Source: Cyanobium sp. Cruz-8D1
Lineage (GTDB): Bacteria; Cyanobacteriota; Cyanobacteriia; PCC-6307; Cyanobiaceae
Reading direction: 5' to 3'
DNA: 64,000 nucleotides
Assembly (NCBI RefSeq): GCF_024345975.1
Contig: NZ_JAGQCD010000013.1
Coordinates: forward strand, 28,356 to 92,355
Positions within the stretch are counted from its first letter, which is position 1, and every line of letters begins with the position of its first letter. Shown one piece after another: positions 17,662 through 25,922 of the stretch. The notes under the pieces are model-generated. The model was not told the origin of the DNA. It saw only the letters and a program-made list of their open reading frames with translations, and made no database searches. Made by a program: the position numbers and the translations under genes.

Positions 17662-18459
17662 TCAAGCCTCAATGTCCAGGGGCAAAAAAAGGCCCTGGTC
17701 CACGGACAGCGTGAACTGGCGCCTGATCTCCTGAACCCTTGATGTTGACGTCGTCAGCCAGCCAGCCTCTACGTTGTGACGCTGGGCGGTTTCGCTGAAG
17801 TTGGCGCTGGTCACAAGGGCTTTGGCGTTGGGGGTCGTTGCATCAGCGATGACAACCTTGGCGTGCTGATAACAACGCTCAGGTGATCCGGAAACCAGCC
17901 GTCGGTCCACGTAGGCATGGGGCTTGGTGGGCCAAGGCCAGACGTCCCGGTTGAACCATGCTGAAATCGTCGCCAGGGGGTCAGCACCAAGGCGATCCTC
18001 AATCTGCTTGGGGTGGAAGAACAGGTCGACACGGTTCAGCTGGCGATGGGCCAGGCGATCGGCAATGGAGGCGAACAATTCGCGAAACTCGCTGCTGAGG
18101 CCGATGTTGTAGGTGGCGATCAGCAAGCTGCAACGGGCTTCGCTGATGAGTTGAGCGACAGTGGCAAACGTGTCGGCCGTTTTGGCATGGAGAGGATCCG
18201 GGCCCGACCAGACAAAGCTCCAGGCGTTCCGTTCCTTTTGGAGAGCGTCCTGGGCATCGGCGAGACGATCCAGCAGCAACGCCATCAGGCGGGGATGGGC
18301 CTCCTCTCGGACCATCTCCACCAGCAGTGGTTCGAGCTGCTGGCGGATCGCTTCGCTGTGGGTAGAGAGCAAGCCCTGCCAGCTGGTGGGGGTGTAGCTC
18401 AGTCGCCTCAGATCTGTCGCCACTGCCCGCAGGGTCAGAGCTGGCAGGGTGGGGCTCAT
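17662..18459 (-). CDS. drmC: DISARM protein DrmC, phospholipase D-like
   Basis: A 265-residue protein of the PLD superfamily. A central Ile/Leu stretch SLLIATYNIGLSSEFRELF precedes the HKD-type motif QHAKVVIADATTPNAKALVTSANFS (split across the fold: H..K....D). ANFSETAQRHNVEAG is the usual C-terminal continuation. Only one full HxK motif is seen, as in DrmC. It overlaps the drmB stop by 4 bases, so it is translationally coupled as the last gene of the drmA-drmB-drmC unit. DrmC is reported as dispensable for DISARM in one studied host. Confidence 0.85.
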   Translation of the reverse strand: MSPTLPALTLRAVATDLRRLSYTPTSWQGLLSTHSEAIRQQLEPLLVEMVREEAHPRLMALLLDRLADAQDALQKERNAWSFVWSGPDPLHAKTADTFATVAQLISEARCSLLIATYNIGLSSEFRELFASIADRLAHRQLNRVDLFFHPKQIEDRLGADPLATISAWFNRDVWPWPTKPHAYVDRRLVSGSPERCYQHAKVVIADATTPNAKALVTSANFSETAQRHNVEAGWLTTSTSRVQEIRRQFTLSVDQGLFLPLDIEA

Positions 18460-20354
18460 GCGTTGATGAACTCCCAGAACGAGGGATCACCCACCTCAGG
18501 GTTGGCAGACACGGTGGGACTCACCAGGGCTCGATCGAGGAACTCATTGCGAATCTCGCAGGAGGTTTCCGCGATCAATTCACAGCCATGGCAAGCGGCG
18601 CCATGGGTGGGGCGGATGTCGAAGGGGTGGTTGGGGTCGTGCTCGGAGCAGAAGGGATCATTGCTGCAGAGCTGGCCGCGCTCGAAGGCCTTCTCCAGAT
18701 AGGCCACGATCCGCTTGCCGGCTCCCACCAGGCCGCCCAGGGTGCCTTCCGATCCGGAGCTGCTGGTGAACAGCAGGATGCCGTAGCCGATCTCGCTGTT
18801 GGCGTAAATGCGCTCGCGAATCGAGCTGGCGCCGTAGCCGCACTCCAGAGCCATCTCAGTGATCAGCAGATGGCTGAGGCTGTGGAGCAGGAGGTAGGGG
18901 GCTCCAGGGAAGGGGAACTGGACTTCGTCCAGCCCCCGCGACGCCAGCCATTCGTTCTCGAAGGCCCTGGTGAACTGTCCGGCCCGCATCGCCACCGGAT
19001 CACTGGCGGCCCAGGCACGGATCGTGGCGGGATCGAACTCGATGAAGATCCCTTCCCCCTTGTTCTCACTGGCAGGCACCCAGCGCAGGTCGTTGGCCAG
19101 CGGTGCTCGGCGGTTCACCTTGGTGGTGTCGATCGGCAGGCCGCCGAGGCTGCTGGTGCGAGCTGTGAAGCGGGTGAACCCCACCAGGGCCTGAACTTCC
19201 CTCAGGCGGTGCACCAGCAGCACCCGCTTGATGGCATGGCTGAACCAGGCTGGAGGGTTGGGGGGCTGCCAGACATCGGCTTCGAACAGGCTCCCCTCGG
19301 CTGAGCTGGAGACCCCATCCATGGGACCGATCAGCAGGGCCAGCTCCTCATCCTTGGGTTGGGCGACCTGGCCGGCGGATCCGCCCCTCTGGGCCTCGAT
19401 CGTCTGCCAAAGGACTGCTGGATCCACCCCCGCGAAGGCGCTCTTGAGGCGAGGGTTGAACTTGATGGCTGCAGGCACGTCCGCCTCCGTTTCGATCAAA
19501 GCGAGGTCGTCCTTGAGTTCGGTGACGCGCTTGACCAGGGAGTTGGCTTCCTCCGGCAGGGAGATCACCGAGATCGTCTCGGTGAAGTAGGCGTTGGTGG
19601 CCGAACGCACCAGGAGGCGGTTCGTGGTGGGCTCACCATCGGTGTGGCACTTTTCCGGATCACGGGTATTGCGGCCCAGCCAGGGCGTGTGACCCTGGCA
19701 AAGCCCCAGAGGGCTCATGTCCGTGACCAGGGCATCGGCCAGCTTGCGGGTGGTGCCACCTTCTGACTGCACATAGATCTGGGTGAAGTCGTTGCCGGTA
19801 CCGGCCTCAAGCAGATAGAGGCGCTCGCTGTTCTTGCAGCCGAACTGGCGGAAGCAGAAATCGCGCCAGCGGATATCGCTGAGGTGGCCGTGGGGGCAGG
19901 CCATCACGAAGCGAACGGGCACCAGCGAGTACTTGCCTTCGTCGTCCTGGTAGGTGCGCCAGTCGGAGATGCAGCCGTCGTTGAAGTGCACCAGGGGCCT
20001 GGCCCGGCAGGGAACCCCGAACGCGATCCGCTCGCTCACCTTCTGGGCGACGGACCACTCCGGAAAGCGCAGTGCCTTGATCGAACCGCTGATGCCCTTG
20101 AGTTTGTCGACCTCCTTGGGGGGCGTGCGCAGGTCGACCCGGACCGCCCCTGTGGCCTGCCGCACCAACTGCAGCAGCCGCGGCTCATGGATCAGGTCGC
20201 AGCCCCGCTCGTTCCAGAAATCCAGCCCCCCGATCAACAGCGAGTAGTCGGGCAGATCGACCATCGCCCCGGGCCCATAGAGCTGGAGCACCTGGCTCTG
20301 ACGGGCCTCGCCGAGGGGCGGGGGAGCAGCTTTGCGGCGCGTGGAGGGGGGCAT
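18456..20354 (-). CDS. drmB: DISARM protein DrmB (DUF1998)
   Basis: A 632-residue protein with the DUF1998 domain near the C-terminus. The conserved cysteines are in LCSNDPFCSEHDP and GAACHGCELIAETSCE. Upstream, FPGAPYLLLHSLSHLLITEMA and SIRERIYANSEIGYGILLFT are typical of the family. The N-terminus carries RQSQVLQLYGPGAMVDLPDY. DrmB forms a complex with DrmA that binds DNA. It is 20 bases after drmA and overlaps drmC. Confidence 0.88.
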   Translation of the reverse strand: MPPSTRRKAAPPPLGEARQSQVLQLYGPGAMVDLPDYSLLIGGLDFWNERGCDLIHEPRLLQLVRQATGAVRVDLRTPPKEVDKLKGISGSIKALRFPEWSVAQKVSERIAFGVPCRARPLVHFNDGCISDWRTYQDDEGKYSLVPVRFVMACPHGHLSDIRWRDFCFRQFGCKNSERLYLLEAGTGNDFTQIYVQSEGGTTRKLADALVTDMSPLGLCQGHTPWLGRNTRDPEKCHTDGEPTTNRLLVRSATNAYFTETISVISLPEEANSLVKRVTELKDDLALIETEADVPAAIKFNPRLKSAFAGVDPAVLWQTIEAQRGGSAGQVAQPKDEELALLIGPMDGVSSSAEGSLFEADVWQPPNPPAWFSHAIKRVLLVHRLREVQALVGFTRFTARTSSLGGLPIDTTKVNRRAPLANDLRWVPASENKGEGIFIEFDPATIRAWAASDPVAMRAGQFTRAFENEWLASRGLDEVQFPFPGAPYLLLHSLSHLLITEMALECGYGASSIRERIYANSEIGYGILLFTSSSGSEGTLGGLVGAGKRIVAYLEKAFERGQLCSNDPFCSEHDPNHPFDIRPTHGAACHGCELIAETSCEIRNEFLDRALVSPTVSANPEVGDPSFWEFINA

Positions 20355-20374
20355 AGGGGGGTTGGCTATCGGGT

Positions 20375-23300
20375 TCAGTCGTCGGCGGTGATCTCTTCTT
20401 TGAAATTGACCATCCGGATCGGTGCAGAGGGTTCCACATCGCGCAGGCTCCAGTTGGTGGTGAACTGCTTGTAGCCCTCGGCTTGGTAGATCGGGTCGTT
20501 GTCGAGGGCGGTGTGCAGGAAGCCCGCCCCAGCACCCTTTTCCTCATGGGTCCAGTACTGCAGCTTGGCCTCCGGCTCCTGGGTGAGCTTCCACCAGGCC
20601 TCCAGCAGATCGATCACGTGATCGCGCACGTCGGTGGGCAGGTGCTCATCGAGGCTGTCGTCTGCTGCACCAGTGGCGATGCAACGCTCCTGCAGTGCCT
20701 TGGCGATCTGGGCCTTGCTGCGTTGCAGGGCATCGGCTGCCATGGCGCCCTTGGCACCAGCCAGGGCTGGATCGCCGTGGCGGGCCATCGCCACCACCAC
20801 TCCCGGCAGGCCGCGGTCAAGGGCCCGGCTGGCGAAGGGCGTGCAGCTGGTGGCTTCCACATGCCGGTAAAAGGTCTGGTGCCAGTAGGGGAACAGCTCG
20901 AAATGGGAGCGATCCCGCGGGCGGTTGGGGTTGAGCAGCACCAGCACCAGGCCAGGTTTGTTCTGCTGTGGGTTGTCGCTCAGCTGGCGGCCGACGCGGC
21001 TGGTGGCCTGGATGTACTCGGCGGCGGTCTTGGGCTGGTTGAGCACCACCATCAAGCCGAGGCGCGAGATGTCGAGACCCACCGAAATCATGTTGGTGGC
21101 CAGGGCCACGTCGAGGTGGTCCTTGTCGATGTAGGGCTTGGAGAGGCGGTCTTTGGTGCTGCTGATCCTGGCGGTGTTGACGCGGGACGTGAGCTCCTCT
21201 GGTTCGCAGGGCCGCTTGCGACTGGCGAACGGGTTCTCGAAACCCTCCATGGCGAGGCCACGATTTTTGGCGAACTGCTCCAACTGGGCGCCGAGTTCGT
21301 CTTCCAGGATGCTGCGCGTCACGCCGAGCTCCTTGAGGTTGGAGAAATAGCCCAGCAGGGTCATGTAGGGATCCGCCGGGTTGTTGGCGCCCATGGCCTT
21401 GTTGTCGTTCCAGCCCTTCTGGGCCGCAGCCATCAGGCCCAGATAAGAACGCAGCAGCACACCCTTGAGGTTGCGGCCCGGGGCTGAGAGGCCCACGTAC
21501 AGCCGCGCCTGGTCGGGATCAGGGATGGTGCGGGAGAAGAAGTTGTCGTCGCGTTCGGGGCCCGGCGGCGGAAAGATCCGCACCTGGCTGCGGGCGAACA
21601 GGGCCTTGATCTGGGCCTCGGCCCGGCGCACGGTGGCGGTGGAGGCAATGATCTTGGGAGGCGGGGTGGAGGCGTTCGGCCGCATCAGCCCCTCGATCAC
21701 CGTTTCATAGAGGCCAGCGAGGGTGCCGAGGGGGCCACTGATCAGGTGCAGTTCGTCCTGGATCACCAGTTCCGGCGGCAGCAGACGGCCGTGGGGAATC
21801 TTCAAGCCACCCGTGCCCTTTTCCGCCGGCCCCCAGAAGCCGGCAGGTGCAGTCCCCGTGGGCAACTGATAGGTGCTGACGTTGCCGAACAGCGAGGAGG
21901 TTTTGCCGACCCAGGGGAGGGCGGCGAACTTGTCGATCGTGGCGATCAGAAAGCAGGGCAGGCGGCGGTAGATCTGCTCATCCACCGCCAGCACCGGCAA
22001 AGGCGTGCCCTTATGGAAGGGGCATGGCCCCATGGGGGCGAATTCCTGCTTGGCCTCAGGAGAGCGGGGCTCGCGGCAGTAGATCTCCAGACGATCGGGA
22101 TTCCTCGGGGGCAACAGGTGGAATCCTTCCGGCTGGAGGGGGCGGTTGCACCAGGGGCAGGTTTCAATTGGAATCGGACGGTCGCGCTTGCCGGCCTTCC
22201 ACTTGGTGAGCACCGCATGGGTGGACTGCTGGTCGCTGTCGCCCGGTCCGCCGAGCTTGTTGGGGGTGGCGGCCTTGCCCACCCACATGCCGATCTCGAA
22301 GGGCCATTCACCCAGCAGGTAGGGGTCGCTCTTCTCGATTCGCTCCAGGCGCTCCAGCTCCAGGGCGCAGATCAAGGTGGCGGCGCGGCCGAGCTGATCG
22401 AGGGTGAGCAGCCGCAGGGTGTAACGCATCAGCACCGTGATGCCGGCGGATTCGATCCCAGGGCTCTGCAGGCGACGGTGCACCAGGAGGAAGGCGGCCA
22501 GTCCCAGGTACGCCTCCGTCTTGCCGCCACCGGTGGGGAAGAACAGCAGCTCCACGGCCTCACGATCCAGCCGGCCATCGGGTGTCTCTGGAGCCGCCAG
22601 GCCCGGCAGGTTCATCAGCACAAAGGCCAGCTGAAAGAAGCGCCACTTGGGGGCGCGGGTGTTCGGAGCGATGCCGATCTGATCCGGCGGCACCTTGGCG
22701 CTGAAGGCACTGCGCTGGCGGCTGGCGCGGGCCATCACCAGGTTCATGGTGCGGAAGGCCTCGCGCACCAGGGGATCGGCGAGCAGCTTGATGCCGTTTT
22801 CGATGCGCGTGGCGCAGGCTTCCGCCTGGGCCCGCAGCTGCTTGGCGGTTTCGTTCTGCTCGTTGTTGCTGATGGGGTGTTTTGGTTGCTGGGTGATCCA
22901 GCCCCGGTAGGAGGTCACCATCGGCATCAACTGCTGGCCGATGCGTTCGCTGCGGGCCAGATCCGCCAGGGCCTCCATGCCCATCGGCACGTTGGTGCCG
23001 GGGGGTGGTTCCGGCAGGGTGCGGAAGACCCGGGCCGTGGGTAGCCAGGTGGTGGTGAGCGTGTGGCAGCGGGCCGGGTTGTCGTCTGGGATGTCTGAGG
23101 CGATCACGGCGACGTTGTGGCCGCCCGCAAAGCAGTAGTCGCGCCGGTACTGGAGAGCCGCGAGGCGTTCGTCGGGATCCTTGGCGGCCTGCTGCAGGGC
23201 ATCGCGACGCGGTGGGAAGCCCTGGGGGCACTGGAGGCTCAGCTCCACCTGGAAGGCAGAAACCGGATCACGGTGACGGATCTGGTTGGTCCTGGGCGGC

Positions 23301-23914
23301 TCCCTCTTGTTGAGCAGAAACAACGACACCGACAGCTGATCACTGGGATAGCCGAGCTTGCTGGGGGCACGCCGAGCAATCCAGCGCAGGCAGAGGCCCT
23401 GAGGGTTGGCCTCCAATGGGATGTCTGGGCTGGTGCCCTCGCCGGCGATCGTGAGCGTCACGCTGTGGCGCTGAGGGGTGCGCAGCCAGAGCTTCTCGTC
23501 GTCGCCATCGGCCGGGGCTGTGTAATCCCCCCAGGAGACAGTGGCCTCGATGGTGGAGCCACGCTCCAGGATGAAGCTCAGGCCGCAGGAGGAGGTAAAC
23601 CAGCTGCGGCGGGTGTTGGCCTGATCGAGGGCATCGTTGGCGTCGTCGTCGTTCTCGTTGCTTTCCAGGCGATGGCCGGCGTCATTGCTGGGTTCTTCTC
23701 CAGCGAGATCAGCGAAGGACAGTTGCTCATCACCAGAGGCACGAGCCGCTTCCTGCTGGAACACATGGGGCACCAGGAAGCCCGTGGTGAACCAGACCGA
23801 AGGCGGCTGGGGCAGTTGCTCACGGCGGCGGGCGACATCGTCCCAGCCTGGTCCGATCAGATCGCTATGCAGGGCAGCGACCAGCTGGGAGCGGATGTCG
23901 GCGGAGGTAGCCAT
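20375..23914 (-). CDS. drmA: DISARM helicase DrmA
   Basis: A 1179-residue superfamily 2 helicase. Walker A is LLFFPTGGGKTEAYLGLAA at about 457-475. The DEAD-box variant is IQDELHLISGPLGTLAG. Motif III-like IIASTATVRRAEAQIKALF follows, and the C-terminal motif VI is YIQATSRVGR. With DrmB it is the shared core of all DISARM types. It begins only 4 bases after hepT, so it is likely co-transcribed with the mntA-hepT pair and the two genes before that. The N-terminal ~450 residues form the family-specific region. Confidence 0.92.
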   Translation of the reverse strand: MATSADIRSQLVAALHSDLIGPGWDDVARRREQLPQPPSVWFTTGFLVPHVFQQEAARASGDEQLSFADLAGEEPSNDAGHRLESNENDDDANDALDQANTRRSWFTSSCGLSFILERGSTIEATVSWGDYTAPADGDDEKLWLRTPQRHSVTLTIAGEGTSPDIPLEANPQGLCLRWIARRAPSKLGYPSDQLSVSLFLLNKREPPRTNQIRHRDPVSAFQVELSLQCPQGFPPRRDALQQAAKDPDERLAALQYRRDYCFAGGHNVAVIASDIPDDNPARCHTLTTTWLPTARVFRTLPEPPPGTNVPMGMEALADLARSERIGQQLMPMVTSYRGWITQQPKHPISNNEQNETAKQLRAQAEACATRIENGIKLLADPLVREAFRTMNLVMARASRQRSAFSAKVPPDQIGIAPNTRAPKWRFFQLAFVLMNLPGLAAPETPDGRLDREAVELLFFPTGGGKTEAYLGLAAFLLVHRRLQSPGIESAGITVLMRYTLRLLTLDQLGRAATLICALELERLERIEKSDPYLLGEWPFEIGMWVGKAATPNKLGGPGDSDQQSTHAVLTKWKAGKRDRPIPIETCPWCNRPLQPEGFHLLPPRNPDRLEIYCREPRSPEAKQEFAPMGPCPFHKGTPLPVLAVDEQIYRRLPCFLIATIDKFAALPWVGKTSSLFGNVSTYQLPTGTAPAGFWGPAEKGTGGLKIPHGRLLPPELVIQDELHLISGPLGTLAGLYETVIEGLMRPNASTPPPKIIASTATVRRAEAQIKALFARSQVRIFPPPGPERDDNFFSRTIPDPDQARLYVGLSAPGRNLKGVLLRSYLGLMAAAQKGWNDNKAMGANNPADPYMTLLGYFSNLKELGVTRSILEDELGAQLEQFAKNRGLAMEGFENPFASRKRPCEPEELTSRVNTARISSTKDRLSKPYIDKDHLDVALATNMISVGLDISRLGLMVVLNQPKTAAEYIQATSRVGRQLSDNPQQNKPGLVLVLLNPNRPRDRSHFELFPYWHQTFYRHVEATSCTPFASRALDRGLPGVVVAMARHGDPALAGAKGAMAADALQRSKAQIAKALQERCIATGAADDSLDEHLPTDVRDHVIDLLEAWWKLTQEPEAKLQYWTHEEKGAGAGFLHTALDNDPIYQAEGYKQFTTNWSLRDVEPSAPIRMVNFKEEITADD

Positions 23915-23918
23915 GGCG

Positions 23919-24269
23919 TCAGGGAGCCTCCAACTGCTTGAGCAACTGCTGGCAGCTGGCGTGCAGGGCCTGCAGGTGGTGCTGGATCACGCCCCAGACC
24001 AGCGGATGGTTGATGGTGACGTACTCGTGGGTGAGCTTGTTGCGGAAGCTGATGATCTGCGGTGCCTCCTCAACGCGGGCGAAGAGGTCGGCATCCCGGC
24101 GGGAAAGGTGGGTGAGAGCCTCTCCGATGATGATGAATTCGCGCTCCACAGAAGAGCGAATCAGCCGGCTCTGCTCGTAGTGCTCCAGCGTGATGCCTGC
24201 AACGGCCGCCTGGATGGCCTCGATGGCCTCCTGAATGTCCAGCAGGTAGGCCCGGGGATCACGCTTCAT
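23919..24269 (-). CDS. hepT: HepT-like HEPN toxin (DUF86)
   Basis: A 116-residue HEPN ribonuclease. The catalytic RX4HXY motif reads RNKLTHEY (R76, H81, Y83). ESVEREFIIIGEAL-type helix (SSVEREFIIIGEALTHLS) is typical of DUF86. In the MntA-HepT system the antitoxin adenylylates the tyrosine of this motif. Its start overlaps mntA by 11 bases and its stop is 4 bases before drmA, so it is embedded in the DISARM unit. Confidence 0.88.
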   Translation of the reverse strand: MKRDPRAYLLDIQEAIEAIQAAVAGITLEHYEQSRLIRSSVEREFIIIGEALTHLSRRDADLFARVEEAPQIISFRNKLTHEYVTINHPLVWGVIQHHLQALHASCQQLLKQLEAP

Positions 24270-24570
24270 AGATCAACTGCTTGGACGCATCGATGTCGGC
24301 CCGCACGTAGCGGTTGCGCACGGCATCTGCCATCACCAGATCCACACGCTGGCCGGTGATGGCGGCAAGTTGACGCTCCAGGCCGAAGTAGGCGCCCACC
24401 AAAGCAGCAGGATCGATCGGCTGAAACTCCACCAGCAGATCAAGGTCGCTGCGGCTGGGGTCGAAGTCGTCCCGCAGTCCAGAGCCAAACAGGTGCATGC
24501 GCAGCACCCGGTGCTGCCGGCAGGCGACGGCAATGGCGTCCAGCTGGGGCTTGGCAAGGGTGAGGCTCAT
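24259..24570 (-). CDS. mntA: MntA-like minimal nucleotidyltransferase antitoxin
   Basis: A 103-residue nucleotidyltransferase with the motif GSGLRDDFDPSRSDLDLLVE (GS at 29-30, catalytic Asp 42 and Asp 44). A third acidic position is in RVDLVMADA. It would adenylylate the neighbouring HepT toxin. It ends inside the hepT start and lies 30 bases after the SAP-like gene on the same strand. This order, antitoxin first, is the normal order of the pair. Confidence 0.88.
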   Translation of the reverse strand: MSLTLAKPQLDAIAVACRQHRVLRMHLFGSGLRDDFDPSRSDLDLLVEFQPIDPAALVGAYFGLERQLAAITGQRVDLVMADAVRNRYVRADIDASKQLIYEA

Positions 24571-24600
24571 CGATCCATTGTGCTCACGGAGGCAGGCTGC

Positions 24601-25128
24601 TCAGCTCTTCGGTTGCCTGGGATCCGACCAGGCCTCATCGATGGCGTCGGTTGCGGTTCCCAGTTGTCGCAGCAACAGCAACAGCAGTCGCTCGATGCGG
24701 TTGGCCTCTGGCGGGTAGGGAAGGGAGGGGACAGCAGCAGGGCCTGGGGCCTCCGCAGCGTGTTCTCGCTCCTGCCGTCGGACCGCCTCCACGGTCTGCA
24801 GTTCAGGGCCCAGCTTTTCCTGGAGGAAGGCGATCAGTTCGCTGCGGCGGAGCTTCGACCAGCCACGCAACCCATGGCGCCGGCAGATGTTCTGCATGTC
24901 CCCGGCAGTAAGGCTGTTCAGATCCAAGCCAGGGGGAAGGAGGACGTCAGCGGTTTCAGAGAGGAGATGGCCGTGGCGTTCCTCGATCCGGCCGGCCTGC
25001 CGCTGGAGATAGTCATCGAGGCCGCGGGTGTGGTTGGCAAGAATGGTGCCCAGGGTGTGCAGATCGGCGCCAAGGCTGTCGCTGATCGGCGTGCCACGGC
25101 GACGACGGGGCTCAGGCTTCATCGTCAT
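24601..25128 (-). CDS. Hypothetical protein with SAP/Rho-N-like helix-hairpin segment
   Basis: A 175-residue soluble protein, not recognised as a family. The N-terminus is basic (KPEPRRRRG). The middle has LTAGDMQNICRRHGLRGWSK followed by LRRSELIAFLQEKL, which fits the pattern of a SAP or Rho N-terminal DNA/RNA-binding motif. The C-terminus is Leu-rich (RIERLLLLLLRQLG). The start lies inside the end of the coiled-coil gene; two ATGs are possible (25128 or 25122). Together they sit at the head of the mntA-hepT-drmABC row. Role in DISARM is inference from position. Confidence 0.6.
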   Translation of the reverse strand: MTMKPEPRRRRGTPISDSLGADLHTLGTILANHTRGLDDYLQRQAGRIEERHGHLLSETADVLLPPGLDLNSLTAGDMQNICRRHGLRGWSKLRRSELIAFLQEKLGPELQTVEAVRRQEREHAAEAPGPAAVPSLPYPPEANRIERLLLLLLRQLGTATDAIDEAWSDPRQPKS

Positions 25129-25633
25129 CGATCGATTCCTCGAAGAACTCAACGGAATCGGCCCGCTCCAGCAACCGTTCCACCGCGAGCTTGAGATCCT
25201 GGATCGACTGGCTGGTGGGGCCACCGCTGGCGCGCTCCTGCTGGTCGACCGCCTCCTTGATGTCGGCCAGGTTCTCCAGGGCCTGCTCGATCTGCTGCAC
25301 CTGCAGCAGCCGGCCCTTGAGGCGTGGCAGCACGGCGGAGATCTGGTTGGCCTCCTCCTCCACCTGTTGGCGGTAGGCGAGCAGGTCGTCCCGTTCCTGC
25401 TCCAGGAGGGTCATCTCCGCCTCCAGCTGGGCGATCTTCTTCTTGGCCTTGGTCACCAGACCCTGCTGGGCCCCGGCGCGGCGGTTGGCGGAGATCAGGG
25501 ACTCGCGCATGTCCCGGTAGAAGTTGCGCAGATCGGCGAAATGGATCAGCTGGTGCACCAACGGAAACCGCCGCGAAGAGGTCTTGTCGATCTCCGCAGG
25601 GGACTGGCTGGACGTTCGACGGGCGGCGGGCAT
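25112..25633 (-). CDS. Hypothetical coiled-coil protein
   Basis: A 173-residue protein, mostly charged helix. After MPAARRTSSQSPAEIDK comes FPLVHQLIHFADLRNFYRD, then a long heptad-like region from about residue 55 to 135 (KAKKKIAQLEAEMTLLEQER and onward). The C-terminus is acidic and ends ESIDDDEA. It overlaps the next gene by 17 bases. It is the first minus-strand gene after the 289-base gap shared with the divergent fic gene. Not recognised; possibly a structural partner of the SAP-like protein. Confidence 0.6.
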   Translation of the reverse strand: MPAARRTSSQSPAEIDKTSSRRFPLVHQLIHFADLRNFYRDMRESLISANRRAGAQQGLVTKAKKKIAQLEAEMTLLEQERDDLLAYRQQVEEEANQISAVLPRLKGRLLQVQQIEQALENLADIKEAVDQQERASGGPTSQSIQDLKLAVERLLERADSVEFFEESIDDDEA

Positions 25634-25922
25634 GATCCAGGCCGGCGGATAGGAGCCTCGCGCCAGTATGAACCGCAACCGCGTAGATCCGTCGGGCCCA
25701 CCCCTCACCATGACCCCATGGTGATGCCCGCTCAAGATCGTGTTGAGCGCCACGCTGTGCCCCTTGCCGGTCATGGGAACCGTGAGTGCCTCGGGAGGCG
25801 AACGGCGGCCTCGATAAGCCCCGTGCAGGCTCTGCTGGCCAGGCTGCAGGCCCGACCCGCCTCGGATGTCGGCCCACGGGCACAACGCCAAACCATCTTC
25901 TAATTTGAAGCAAGTTTGAAGT

